A stretch of DNA of 10,749 bases from DATAEG01 sp036258135 (GTDB taxonomy: Bacteria > Actinomycetota > Actinomycetes > Mycobacteriales > Jatrophihabitantaceae). The notes under the pieces were generated by a model that did not search any database, had not been told where the DNA came from, and saw only the letters and a list, made by a program, of their open reading frames with translations. Location of the stretch: positions 1 through 10,749 of the forward strand of contig DATAEG010000056.1 in NCBI GenBank assembly GCA_036258135.1, written 5' to 3'. The translations under genes were made by a program, and so were the position numbers. Shown here piece by piece: positions 1 through 8,281 of the stretch. Every line of letters starts with the position of its first letter. Position 1 is the stretch's first letter.

Positions 1-975
1 ACGTCGCGGCTGCGCCGGCTGCGCACGACGGCCGCGCTCCGTCGACTGGTCGCCGACGTGGCGGTACGGCCCAGCGATCTGGTGCTGCCCATGTTCGTAC
101 GGGAGGGCATCGACGCGCCGGTCGAGATCGCCTCGATGCCCGGCGTGCTGCAACACACCCTGGACTCGCTGGTCAAGGCCGCCGAGGAGGCGGTCACGGC
201 GGGTGTCGGCGGGTTGATGATCTTCGGGGTGCCGGCGCGGAAGGACGCGGTGGGATCGGGCGCGGACGATCCCGACGGCATCCTGAACGTCGCCCTGGCC
301 CGGCTGCGCGCCGGGTTCGGCGACGAAACCGTGATCATGGCCGACCTGTGCCTGGACGAGTACACCGACCACGGGCACTGCGGCGTCCTAGACGAGGCCG
401 GCGCGGTCGACAACGACGCCACGCTCGCCCGGTACGCCTCGATGGCCGCGGCCCAGGCCGAGGCCGGGGCGCATCTGGTGGGTACCAGCGGGATGATGGA
501 CGGCCAGGTGGCCGCCGTCCGCGTCGCACTGGACGCCGCGGGGCACAGCCAGGTCGGCATCCTCGGCTACGCGCCCAAGTACGCGTCCGGCTTCTACGGG
601 CCGTTCCGCGAGGCGGTGGACTCGTCCCTGCGCGGCAACCGGCTCGCCTACCAGCAGGACCCGGCCCGGTCCGCCGCCGAGGCGCTCGCCGAGGCGGCCC
701 AGGACGTCGCCGAGGGCGCCGACCTCATCATGGTCAAGCCGGCGCTGCCCTACCTCGACGTGCTGCGCCAGATTGCCGACGCCTCGCCCGTCCCGGTAGC
801 CGCGTACCAGGTGAGCGGTGAGTTCGCGATGGTCGAGGCCGCGGCCGCGCGGGGCTGGCTGGACCGCGAGCGCATCGCTCTGGAGACGCTGACCTCGATC
901 CGCCGGGCCGGGGCGTCGATCATCCTCACCTACTGGGCCGGCGACGCCGTCATCCTGCAGCGTTTGGCGGTCTAG
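1..975 (+). CDS. hemB: Delta-aminolevulinic acid dehydratase (porphobilinogen synthase), 5' end outside window
   Basis: Cytoplasmic enzyme of tetrapyrrole synthesis that condenses two 5-aminolevulinate molecules into porphobilinogen. Frame 1 is open from base 1, and its first residues (TSRLRRLRTTAALRRLVAD) match the usual HemB N-terminal region, so the true start lies just upstream; 324 residues are visible, nearly the full family length. The Schiff-base lysine is in GADLIMVKPALPYLDVL (codon 736-738) and the second active-site lysine in YAPKYASGFYGPFR (codon 577-579). The metal-site segment reads DLCLDEYTDHGHCGVL: the middle Cys of the zinc-type CxC...C motif is Asp, as I recall for other actinobacterial, Mg-leaning enzymes. 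The conserved loop reads VGTSGMMDGQ where most relatives have APSGMMDGQ. The stop codon TAG (973-975) lies inside the left end of the palindromic element that follows. Confidence 0.96.
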   Translation, partial: TSRLRRLRTTAALRRLVADVAVRPSDLVLPMFVREGIDAPVEIASMPGVLQHTLDSLVKAAEEAVTAGVGGLMIFGVPARKDAVGSGADDPDGILNVALARLRAGFGDETVIMADLCLDEYTDHGHCGVLDEAGAVDNDATLARYASMAAAQAEAGAHLVGTSGMMDGQVAAVRVALDAAGHSQVGILGYAPKYASGFYGPFREAVDSSLRGNRLAYQQDPARSAAEALAEAAQDVAEGADLIMVKPALPYLDVLRQIADASPVPVAAYQVSGEFAMVEAAAARGWLDRERIALETLTSIRRAGASIILTYWAGDAVILQRLAV

Positions 976-1140
976 TGTCCTGTATCCGAAGTATGTTTAC
1001 CGTCTGCGGCGCCCAGATCTCCGCCCGGCGGCGTTGTCGTCGTCGCCGATAACACACGACTATCGGCTTCCTCCTCCGCCTTGCGGATCGAAGATCTGGA
1101 TCACCGCAACCGGCAAACGACTTCGAATACAGGACACTAG
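972..1140. mobile_element. MITE-like 169-bp palindromic element with terminal inverted repeats
   Basis: The ends are near-perfect inverted repeats: 972-992 (CTAGTGTCCTGTATCCGAAGT) pairs with 1120-1140 with 20 of 21 matches. Inner arms also pair about the same centre, base 1056: CCAGATCT at 1013-1020 with AGATCTGG at 1092-1099, and GCCGATA at 1045-1051 with TATCGGC at 1061-1067 around a 9-nt loop; TGCGG (1005-1009) and CCGCA (1104-1108) fit with a 1-nt offset. No convincing protein is encoded. The element is bounded by CTAG on both sides, so it can be read as a 163-bp insertion (975-1137) between duplicated TA dinucleotides. That is the pattern of IS630/Tc1-mariner-type elements, and some IS5-type elements also target CTAG-like sites. 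The transcript would fold into one very long hairpin right after hemB, so it may also act as a terminator or attenuator for downstream genes. That it is mobile is inference: I see only one copy. Confidence 0.75.
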
Positions 1141-1171
1141 TGTCGTCAGAGCCCGCTCGTACGGTGAGGGC

Positions 1172-1261
1172 ATGATCACCCCACGAAACCGCTCCGCACA
1201 GAACGCTCCGCGCTTGCGCGGGGGGACCGATCCGTGTGGTCCGTCCGTGGTGTCGCAATGA
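1172..1261 (+). CDS. Possible 29-residue upstream ORF (leader peptide candidate)
   Basis: An ATG at 1172 follows GGTGAGGG (1163-1170), which resembles a ribosome-binding site but lies very close to the start. The frame encodes 29 residues, rich in Arg, Pro and Ser with one Cys, beginning MITPRNRSAQNAPRL. Its TGA (1259-1261) overlaps the ATG of the PPOX gene (1258) as ATGA, so translation of one could couple to the other. I recognise no family. It may simply be 5' leader sequence. The 1141-1257 stretch otherwise shows no clear promoter; TACGGT at 1160-1165 is only a loose -10 match. Confidence 0.2.
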   Translation: MITPRNRSAQNAPRLRGGTDPCGPSVVSQ

Positions 1262-1770
1262 GTTCCGTGCCGACGGCTGATCGGCCGATCATTCCGGACG
1301 GCTATGGCCTGCCCACCTCGACCGAGGGGCTGCTCACGTGGGAGCAGATCGAGACGGAGCTGACCGATGCCCTGCACTACTGGGTAACCAGCGTCCGTCC
1401 GGACGGCCGGCCCCACGTCGTCCCGCGCTGGGGTGTCTGGCTCGACGGCCGGTTCTACTACGACGGCGCCGCCGCCACGGTGCACACGCGCAACACCGAA
1501 GTGAACCCCGCCGTGACGCTCAACCTGGAGAGCGGCCTGCGCGCCGTGATCATCGAGGGGGAGAGCCACGCCACCCGGGCCCCGGCCGACGGGCTCGGTG
1601 CCCGGCTGGCCGAGGCGTTCAGCAAGTACCACAAGTACAACTACGCGCCGGAGCCCGACGCCTGGGCCGGCGAGGACGGCGGTGGCCTGCGGATCATCAC
1701 CCCGAGCCGCGCCCTCGCCTGGTTCGACTTCCCCAACGACTGCACCCGGTTCCGCTTCGGCGCAGACTGA
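1258..1770 (+). CDS. Pyridoxamine 5'-phosphate oxidase-fold (PPOX/FDOR) family protein
   Basis: A protein of about 170 residues with the split beta-barrel PPOX fold, a family of small FMN- or F420-binding oxidoreductases. The recognisable core is HYWVTSVRPDGRPHVVPRWG followed by VWLDGRFYYDG, a cofactor-pocket strand TRNTEVNPAVTLNLES and the C-terminal ALAWFDFPNDCTRFRF, which resembles the TRxRF tail of actinobacterial F420/FMN family members. Cofactor and substrate cannot be decided from sequence, and it is not assigned as genuine PdxH. I chose ATG 1258 because homologs, as I recall, begin shortly before the ADRP-x-IPDGYG segment; a GTG at 1234 preceded by GGGGGGA (1220-1226) would add eight residues and is a real alternative. 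The rhodanese gene begins 4 nt after its stop, so the two are probably co-translated. The upstream palindromic element may affect its transcription. Confidence 0.85.
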   Translation: MSSVPTADRPIIPDGYGLPTSTEGLLTWEQIETELTDALHYWVTSVRPDGRPHVVPRWGVWLDGRFYYDGAAATVHTRNTEVNPAVTLNLESGLRAVIIEGESHATRAPADGLGARLAEAFSKYHKYNYAPEPDAWAGEDGGGLRIITPSRALAWFDFPNDCTRFRFGAD

Positions 1771-1774
1771 GAGC

Positions 1775-2107
1775 GTGGCTGCTGAGCGGATCGACGTCGC
1801 CACGGCCCGCGAGATGTGGAAGGCCGGCGACATCTTCGTCGACGTGCGCGAGCCGGACGAGTACGCCCGCGGGCACGTCTCCGGTGCGGTGAACATCCCG
1901 CTGGGCAAGCTGCCCGGCATCGTCCGCGACCTCCCGGAGGGCCAGGTGATCACGCTGTGCTCGATGGGCGGACGGGCCGGACGGGCCGCGGCACAGCTCG
2001 ACGCCATGGGCCGCACCGCGTTCTCCATCGAGGGTGGGACTAAGGCCTGGGCGGCGGCCGGGCTGCCGGTGGCCGTCGGCCCGGCGCCGGGCAAGAGGAA
2101 AGGCTGA
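1775..2107 (+). CDS. Single-domain rhodanese-like sulfurtransferase
   Basis: A cytoplasmic protein of about 110 residues made of one rhodanese domain. Such domains carry sulfur as a persulfide on an active-site Cys and pass it to thiols, cyanide or partner proteins. Visible family marks are DIFVDVREPDEYARGHVSGA (the CH2A-like segment), NIPLGKLP, and the active-site loop VITLCSMGGRAGRAAAQL, where CSMGGR fits CxxGxR and the Cys is the presumed catalytic residue. The end GGTKAWAAAGLPV is the usual C-terminal hallmark. The start is GTG 1775, since the frame further upstream overlaps the PPOX gene and does not resemble rhodanese. The gene lies 4 nt after the PPOX stop and 12 nt before hemL. The physiological sulfur acceptor is unknown. 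Confidence 0.92.
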   Translation: MAAERIDVATAREMWKAGDIFVDVREPDEYARGHVSGAVNIPLGKLPGIVRDLPEGQVITLCSMGGRAGRAAAQLDAMGRTAFSIEGGTKAWAAAGLPVAVGPAPGKRKG

Positions 2108-2119
2108 CAGACTGTCGGG

Positions 2120-3445
<1,326 letters not shown>

Positions 3446-3536
3446 GTTCACCCCACGACGTTCTGCTCCCCCGCTGCGCCCCTCCGCACAACGTCGGGTG
3501 GACCCCGAACCGTGTGGCGGGATCCAAGGTCGCCGC

Positions 3537-4169
3537 ATGAATACTGTTGTCCACCTGGTCCGGCACGGCGAAGTCGACAACCCAGACCGGAGGCTGTACG
3601 GCCGGATGCCGGGCTACCACTTGTCCGACGTCGGCCGGGCCATGGCCGATAAGGCCGCCGCCTTTCTTTCCGGCCGCGATCTGGTCCATCTCGTCTCGTC
3701 GCCGCTGGAACGAGCCCTGGAGACAGCCGCGCCGATCGCGGAGCTGACCGGGCTTGCCATCGAGCAGGACGAGCGGCTGATCGAGGCCGCGAACAGTTTC
3801 GAAGGGCACCAGGTGGCCGGGGGCAAGGGCAAGGAGCTGCTCCACCCGCGCTACTGGCCGCGTTACTGGAACCCGCTGCGTCCGTCCTGGGGTGAGCCGT
3901 ACGAGCACATCGCCGCACGGGTCATGGCCGCCGTCGAGGACGCCCGGCGGGCCGCCGAGGACCACGAGGCGGTGTGCGTCACCCACCAGCTGCCCATCGT
4001 GGTGGCCACCCGGCGCGGCCGGGGTGAGCGTCTCTGGCACGACCCGCGTCGACGCCGGTGTGCGCTCGGCTCGGTCACATCGCTGGTCTTCGCGGGCACC
4101 AAGATCGTGCAGGTGGACTATGCCGAACCCGCCGGGGAGACGCCGCGGGGCGCGGTGGCCGGCGCCTGA
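3537..4169 (+). CDS. Histidine phosphatase family protein (phosphoglycerate mutase-like)
   Basis: A protein of 210 residues from the branch-1 histidine phosphatase superfamily. The N-terminal LVRHGEVDNP carries the catalytic His10 in the RHG motif. SSPLERALETA supplies the second arginine, and VCVTHQLPIVVATRR the second histidine (H150). The segment RYWPRYWNPLRPSWGEPY and the tail RLWHDPRRRRCALGSVTSLVF are characteristic of the member located next to hemL in actinomycetes (mycobacteria have one in the same place). True phosphoglycerate mutase activity is doubtful, since these neighbours of hemL are generally uncharacterised phosphatases. The ATG at 3537 has AAGG at 3526-3529, 7 nt upstream, and begins exactly at the conserved strand. 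The upstream 91-bp gap (3446-3536) holds only a weak CGACGTT/AACGTCG hairpin and no clear promoter. Confidence 0.9.
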   Translation: MNTVVHLVRHGEVDNPDRRLYGRMPGYHLSDVGRAMADKAAAFLSGRDLVHLVSSPLERALETAAPIAELTGLAIEQDERLIEAANSFEGHQVAGGKGKELLHPRYWPRYWNPLRPSWGEPYEHIAARVMAAVEDARRAAEDHEAVCVTHQLPIVVATRRGRGERLWHDPRRRRCALGSVTSLVFAGTKIVQVDYAEPAGETPRGAVAGA

Positions 4170-4225
4170 GCCAGCGCCGACCCGGGCATGGAAGACGGAG
4201 TATTCCCAGGCACACTGGAGCCACC

Positions 4226-4810
4226 ATGAAACGCCGCCGGATTCTGCTCGGGTTGGTCCTGGCCACGGCCCTGCTCGGTAGCGCCTGTTCCGGTGGCACG
4301 GACGCGGTGGACCAGACCGCCGGCGGGCAGTATCGCTACGTCGGGGCCACCCCCAAGGGCAAGACCATCGCCGAGGCCAAGCGCAAGGTGGCCGGCCCCG
4401 CCACCGGAGCGTTCCTGGGTGGCGGCGACTGGACGCTCAAGTCGTTGAAGGGCCAGGTCGTCGTCCTGAACTATTGGGCGACGTGGTGTGCGCCGTGCCG
4501 AATCGAGACGCCGAACCTCCAGAGGGTCTACATCACGTGGAAGCCGAAGGGAGTCGCGTTCGTCGGCATCGACGTGAAGGAGGCCAACCGGAGCCCGGTC
4601 CAGGCGTTCGTCAAGGACAACGCCGTTACCTACCCGATCGTCTTCGACGAAGGGGCCAAGACGGCGCTCCAGATCGGCCACCTGCCGCTTCAGGGGCTGC
4701 CCAACACCGTCGTCATCGACAAGCACGGCCGGGTGGCCGCGGTTTACGTCGGCAATGTCCTACCCGCTGACCTCGAACCGGTCCTGGCGAGCCTGACCGC
4801 AGAACGGTGA
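4226..4810 (+). CDS. resA: TlpA/ResA-like thioredoxin-fold lipoprotein
   Basis: A membrane-anchored extracytoplasmic thiol-disulfide protein, 194 residues, that in system II cytochrome c maturation reduces the apocytochrome CxxCH cysteines before haem attachment. The N-terminus is MKRRR plus a hydrophobic stretch ending LLGSAC, so Cys21 is the likely lipidation site; Gly at -3 is atypical. The thioredoxin fold carries NYWATWCAPCRIETP (redox pair C88 and C91), FVGIDVKE, and the cis-proline segment GLPNTVVIDKHGRV (P159). ATG 4226 follows TGGAG (4215-4219) at 6-nt spacing. The stop overlaps the GTG of ccdA by 4 nt (GTGA). The symbol follows role and context; close family members are also called TlpA. 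Confidence 0.92.
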   Translation: MKRRRILLGLVLATALLGSACSGGTDAVDQTAGGQYRYVGATPKGKTIAEAKRKVAGPATGAFLGGGDWTLKSLKGQVVVLNYWATWCAPCRIETPNLQRVYITWKPKGVAFVGIDVKEANRSPVQAFVKDNAVTYPIVFDEGAKTALQIGHLPLQGLPNTVVIDKHGRVAAVYVGNVLPADLEPVLASLTAER

Positions 4811-5562
4811 GTCTCGCCAACGGCTTCGCCGCGACCGTGACCGACGGCCCGCTGCTCGTGGCCGCGGCCGCCGCTGCGCTGGTGGGGCTGATCGGCTTCC
4901 TCTCGCCCTGCGTGCTGCCGCTCGTGCCCGGATATCTCTCCTACGTCACCGGGCTCAGCGGCGAGGGCTCGCCGAGCCAGCGACGCATGGCCGCGGGCGC
5001 GATTCTCTTCGTGGCCGGGTTCACCGCCATCTTCATGGCGCAGGGCATCCTGTTCGGACGGCTGGCCCAGGCCATCAATGACCACCGGGTGGCGCTGGAG
5101 CGGGTGCTGGGCGTCGTAGTGATCGTGCTCGGTTTGGTCTTCCTCGGCGGCCTGCCGTTCCTTCAGCGCGAGGTGAAGATCCACCGGCGGCCACGTGCCG
5201 GTCTGGTGGGCGCACCGCTCCTCGGCGCCGCCTTCGGATTGGCGTGGACGCCGTGCCTGACCCCGACCTTCAGCGCCGTGCTCGGTCTCGCGTCCACTGA
5301 GGGCACCGCAGGACGCGGTGCGTTCCTGACCGCCGCCTACTGCCTCGGCCTGGGCATTCCGTTCGTCCTCGTCGCGCTCGGGGTGGGTTGGGTCAGCGGA
5401 GGGCTGGACTTCGTGCACCGGCACATCGGGGTGATCAGCCGGGTCAGCGGCGTGCTGCTCATCGTTATCGGCGTGCTGCTCCTCACCGGTACCTGGGACC
5501 ACTGGATGAACCAGCTCCGCGAATGGGCCGGCCAAGACAGCGGCATCGGCAGCGGCTTATGA
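4807..5562 (+). CDS. ccdA: Cytochrome c biogenesis transmembrane thiol transporter CcdA
   Basis: An integral membrane protein of 251 residues of the DsbD/CcdA family, which passes electrons from cytoplasmic thioredoxin to extracytoplasmic thioredoxin-fold proteins such as the TlpA encoded just upstream. The two redox cysteines lie in the canonical motifs GFLSPCVLPLVPGYLSYV (C35) and GLAWTPCLTPTFSAVL (C150). About six membrane segments can be seen, near residues 15-40, 62-85, 99-116, 136-160, 172-195 and 206-227. It starts with GTG inside the stop of the TlpA gene, and its own TGA overlaps the ATG of resB (ATGA), so the four maturation genes are translationally coupled. Confidence 0.96.
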   Translation: MSLANGFAATVTDGPLLVAAAAAALVGLIGFLSPCVLPLVPGYLSYVTGLSGEGSPSQRRMAAGAILFVAGFTAIFMAQGILFGRLAQAINDHRVALERVLGVVVIVLGLVFLGGLPFLQREVKIHRRPRAGLVGAPLLGAAFGLAWTPCLTPTFSAVLGLASTEGTAGRGAFLTAAYCLGLGIPFVLVALGVGWVSGGLDFVHRHIGVISRVSGVLLIVIGVLLLTGTWDHWMNQLREWAGQDSGIGSGL

Positions 5563-7172
5563 CGACCACGGCGGACAAGCCCGTCACCGCCTACACACCG
5601 TCCAGCGGTCCGGTAACCGAGGTGAGACGCACTGTTCGACGGCTCTGGCGGCGCCTGATCAGCATGCGCACCGCGTTGGTGCTGCTGTTCCTGCTGGCTG
5701 TGGCCGCCGTGCCCGGGTCGCTGCTCCCGCAGCGTCCACTCAACCCGACGAAGGTGCAGCAGTACCTCAACACGCACGGCGGCTGGGGACGGTTCCTGGA
5801 CCGGCTCGGCTTCTTCGACGTCTTCGGCTCCGTCTGGTTCGCCGCCATTTACCTGCTGCTGGCCGTGTCGCTGATCGGCTGCCTCATTCCGCGCCTCCGG
5901 CTGCATTGGCGTGCTATGCGGGCTCGGCCACTGCCGGCGCCACGCAACCTGGACCGGCTGCCCGAGTCCGGCGCGTTCACGATGGACGCCACGCCCGAGG
6001 AGGCCGCCGCCCGGCTGCGGCGACGGCTCGGCCGGCGTTGGCGCTCGGAAGTCCGGCACGAGGACAACGGCGTCGTCACCGTGTCGGCCGAGAAGGGCTA
6101 CAGCCGGGAGACCGGCAACCTGCTCTTTCATATCGCCCTGCTGTTCGCCCTGTTCGCCATCGCCATCGGCCGACTTTGGGGATATCAGGGTTCGGTCGTG
6201 CTGCTCGAGGGATCGGCCTTCTGCAATCAGGTCCAGCAGTACGACTCTTGGCGGCCCGGTCGGTTGGCCCAGGACGGCCGGGTGGCGCCGTTCTGCATCG
6301 ACCGACTGGACAAGTTCACCGCCAGCTACCTGCCCACCGGCGAGCCGAAGCAGTTCGCCGCCGACGTCACCTACTCACGGGGCGCCGACGGCGCACCGGA
6401 GCAGAAGCGCATCACCGTCAACCACCCGTTGCGCCTGGAGGGTGACCGGGTCTACCTGATCGGGCACGGCTACGCGCCGACCGTCACCGTCCGGATGCCG
6501 GACGGGACGAGCGTGACGAACACGGTCGCCTTCATCCCGCAGGACCCGAACACATTCTTCAGCGAGGGGGCGTTCCAGTTCCCAGGACGTGCTGAGGCCG
6601 ACGGCCGCCACACCCAGGACGTCGGGCTGAGCGGGTTCTTCGCGCCTACGCCGGTGACCCAGTTGGACGGTTCGATCGTCTCGGCCGCCCCGCAGGCGAA
6701 GGACCCGGCGCTCGGTTTGTTCGTCTACCAGGGCGACGTCGGCAACGACGGTGTGCCGCACAGCGTCTACTCCCTCAACCCGGACTTGATCTCGTCGCAC
6801 AAGCTCAACCGGATCGGGCAGGCCGATCTCAAGGTGGGCCAGACGCTGAAGCTGAAGAACGGCGTTCAGGTGACCTTCGACGGCTGGAAGCAGTGGGTGA
6901 GCCTCCAGGTCTCGCACGACCCGACTCAGGGTTATCTGCTCGTCGCGGCCGTCTGCATGGTCGTCGGGCTGATCGGCTCGCTCGGCGTGCGGCGTCGCCG
7001 CGTCTGGCTGCGGCTGGTCCCGGGTGAGCCCACCCCCGGCGGAGAGCGCTCGGCTGGCTCTCTTACCCTGGTCAGCGTCGGTGGACTGGCCCGCAGCGAC
7101 TCGGGGAACTTCACCGACGAGTTCGCTCGGCTCACCGAGCGACTTGCCGGCGAGGGAGCGTCTGGGCGATGA
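5559..7172 (+). CDS. resB: Cytochrome c biogenesis protein ResB
   Basis: Membrane protein of 537 residues and the partner of CcsB/ResC in the system II haem-delivery and cytochrome c synthase complex. Three N-terminal membrane segments (about 38-57, 91-110, 187-204) and one near the C-terminus (about 459-476) flank a large extracytoplasmic domain, the family layout. Recognisable segments are LISMRTALVLLFLLAVAAVPGSLLPQR, EKGYSRETGNLLFHIALL and VNHPLRLEGDRVYLIGHGYAP. Two Cys (C222, C246) lie in the extracytoplasmic domain. The C-terminal cytoplasmic tail of about 60 residues is low in conserved features. The start is ATG 5559, overlapping the ccdA stop; a longer reading from 5388 would lie inside ccdA and lacks ResB features. 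Its stop overlaps the ATG of the ccsB frame. Confidence 0.95.
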   Translation: MTTTADKPVTAYTPSSGPVTEVRRTVRRLWRRLISMRTALVLLFLLAVAAVPGSLLPQRPLNPTKVQQYLNTHGGWGRFLDRLGFFDVFGSVWFAAIYLLLAVSLIGCLIPRLRLHWRAMRARPLPAPRNLDRLPESGAFTMDATPEEAAARLRRRLGRRWRSEVRHEDNGVVTVSAEKGYSRETGNLLFHIALLFALFAIAIGRLWGYQGSVVLLEGSAFCNQVQQYDSWRPGRLAQDGRVAPFCIDRLDKFTASYLPTGEPKQFAADVTYSRGADGAPEQKRITVNHPLRLEGDRVYLIGHGYAPTVTVRMPDGTSVTNTVAFIPQDPNTFFSEGAFQFPGRAEADGRHTQDVGLSGFFAPTPVTQLDGSIVSAAPQAKDPALGLFVYQGDVGNDGVPHSVYSLNPDLISSHKLNRIGQADLKVGQTLKLKNGVQVTFDGWKQWVSLQVSHDPTQGYLLVAAVCMVVGLIGSLGVRRRRVWLRLVPGEPTPGGERSAGSLTLVSVGGLARSDSGNFTDEFARLTERLAGEGASGR

Positions 7173-8212
7173 GCGTCAACACCGGACTCGCCCACCTGTC
7201 CGACACGCTCTTCACCACCGCCATCGCCGTCTACGCCGCGGCCGCGTTCGGCTACGCCGCCGAGTACGCCTTCGGGCGGCGCGGGCGCATCGCCGAGACG
7301 ACGCCGGCGGCAGCGCCGGCGGAGGAGAAGCTGCTCGTCGGCGCGGCCGGGTTGAGCACCGCGGACGCGCTCTCCGACGCCGACGACGAGGTGGCCTCAT
7401 CGACGCTGTCGACCGCTAAGCCGCCCGCGGCACACGACCGAGCCGTCCTGGCCGGGCGTATCGCGGTCGTCCTGACTCTGGTGGGCTTCGCCGTCCACGC
7501 CACCTCGGTGATCGTGCGCGGCACCGCGGTGGACCGGTTGCCGTGGGGCAACATGTACTAGTTCTCCGCGGTGGTCGGCCTGGTGGCTGTCGGCGCCTGG
7601 CTGATGACGCTGTGGCGGATGCCGCAGTTGCGCTACCTCGGCATGTTCGTCGTGATCCCGGTGATCGTGGTCATGTTCTTGGCCGGGACGGTGCTCTATG
7701 CCAAGGCCCAACCGCTGGTGCCGGCGCTCCAGTCGTACTGGCTGGCCATCCACGTGTCGGCCGCGGCCACCGGCGAGGGCATGCTCCTCACCTCAGCGGT
7801 GCTGAGCATGCTGTTCCTGATCCGGCGCCGCCACGACGTGGCCGAGCGGCACGGGCAGCGGGTCCGGTTCCCGGCCACCGTCGGCGCCCGCCTGCCCGCA
7901 GCCCAGTCGCTGGACAAGTCGGCGTACCGGATCGTCGCCTTCGCGTTCCCGATCTACACGTTCGGTATCATCTGCGGCGCCATTTGGGCCGAGGCGGCCT
8001 GGGGACGGTACTGGGGCTGGGATCCCAAGGAGACGTGGGCGTTCATCGCCTGGGTGATCTACGCGGCCTACCTGCATGCCAGGGCGACCGCCGGTTGGCG
8101 CGGCCGAGCCGCGGCCTGGATCAACCTGGCCGGCTTCGCCGCCATGACGTTCAACTTCTTCGTAGTGAACATCGTCATCTCCGGCCTGCACAGCTACGCC
8201 GGCCTGAACTGA
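7169..8212 (+). pseudogene. ccsB: Cytochrome c biogenesis protein CcsB/ResC, interrupted by an in-frame amber codon
   Basis: One reading frame of 347 codons, of which codon 131 (TAG, 7559-7561) is a stop. Both sides stay in the same frame with no shift. Before it comes VDRLPWGNMY and after it FSAVVGLVAV; CcsB relatives read WGNMYEF here, so a GAG (Glu) to TAG change is the simplest reading. The protein is the multi-pass haem exporter/synthase partner of ResB. The haem-handling WWD motif WGRYWGWDPKETWAFI is intact (about 278-293), as are candidate haem-ligand His at 110, 195 and 341. A low-complexity Ala/Glu/Ser linker lies at about 41-90. Restart at GTG 7571 lacks a ribosome-binding site and would lose the first membrane segments and His110. 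Options are a recent nonsense mutation, a sequence error, or amber readthrough. The absence of other decay suggests an error, a very recent change, or suppression. ATG 7169 overlaps the resB stop (ATGA). Confidence 0.88.
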
Positions 8213-8220
8213 CCCGATTC

Positions 8221-8256
8221 TGCAATTTCGGCCGCCGTACGCGGCCGAGGATTGCA
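8221..8256. terminator. Symmetric hairpin between convergent genes (bidirectional terminator candidate)
   Basis: TGCAAT (8221-8226) and CGGCCGC (8229-8235) pair with GCGGCCG (8241-8247) and ATTGCA (8251-8256) around a 5-nt loop, with a small internal loop between the two helices. It lies 9 nt after the ccsB stop and 26 nt before the 3' end of the minus-strand gene, the right place to end both transcripts. No U-tract follows on either strand, as is usual in GC-rich actinomycetes. Confidence 0.6.
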
Positions 8257-8281
8257 CGATCCGGGACGGCAGGCGGAGGGC

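Noticed and set aside
973..1139. Readthrough of hemB through the palindromic element
   Set aside because: The frame is open to the next TAG at 1138, but the predicted sequence is unlike any HemB C-terminus and HemB already has its normal length.
3446..3536. Terminator or promoter between hemL and the phosphatase gene
   Set aside because: Only a 7-bp CGACGTT/AACGTCG pairing with a loop of about 29 nt is visible, too weak to call.
5388..5558. N-terminal extension of ResB
   Set aside because: This part lies inside ccdA and reads as low-complexity Arg/Ala/Gly-rich sequence; the ATG at 5559 overlapping the ccdA stop gives the normal ResB start.
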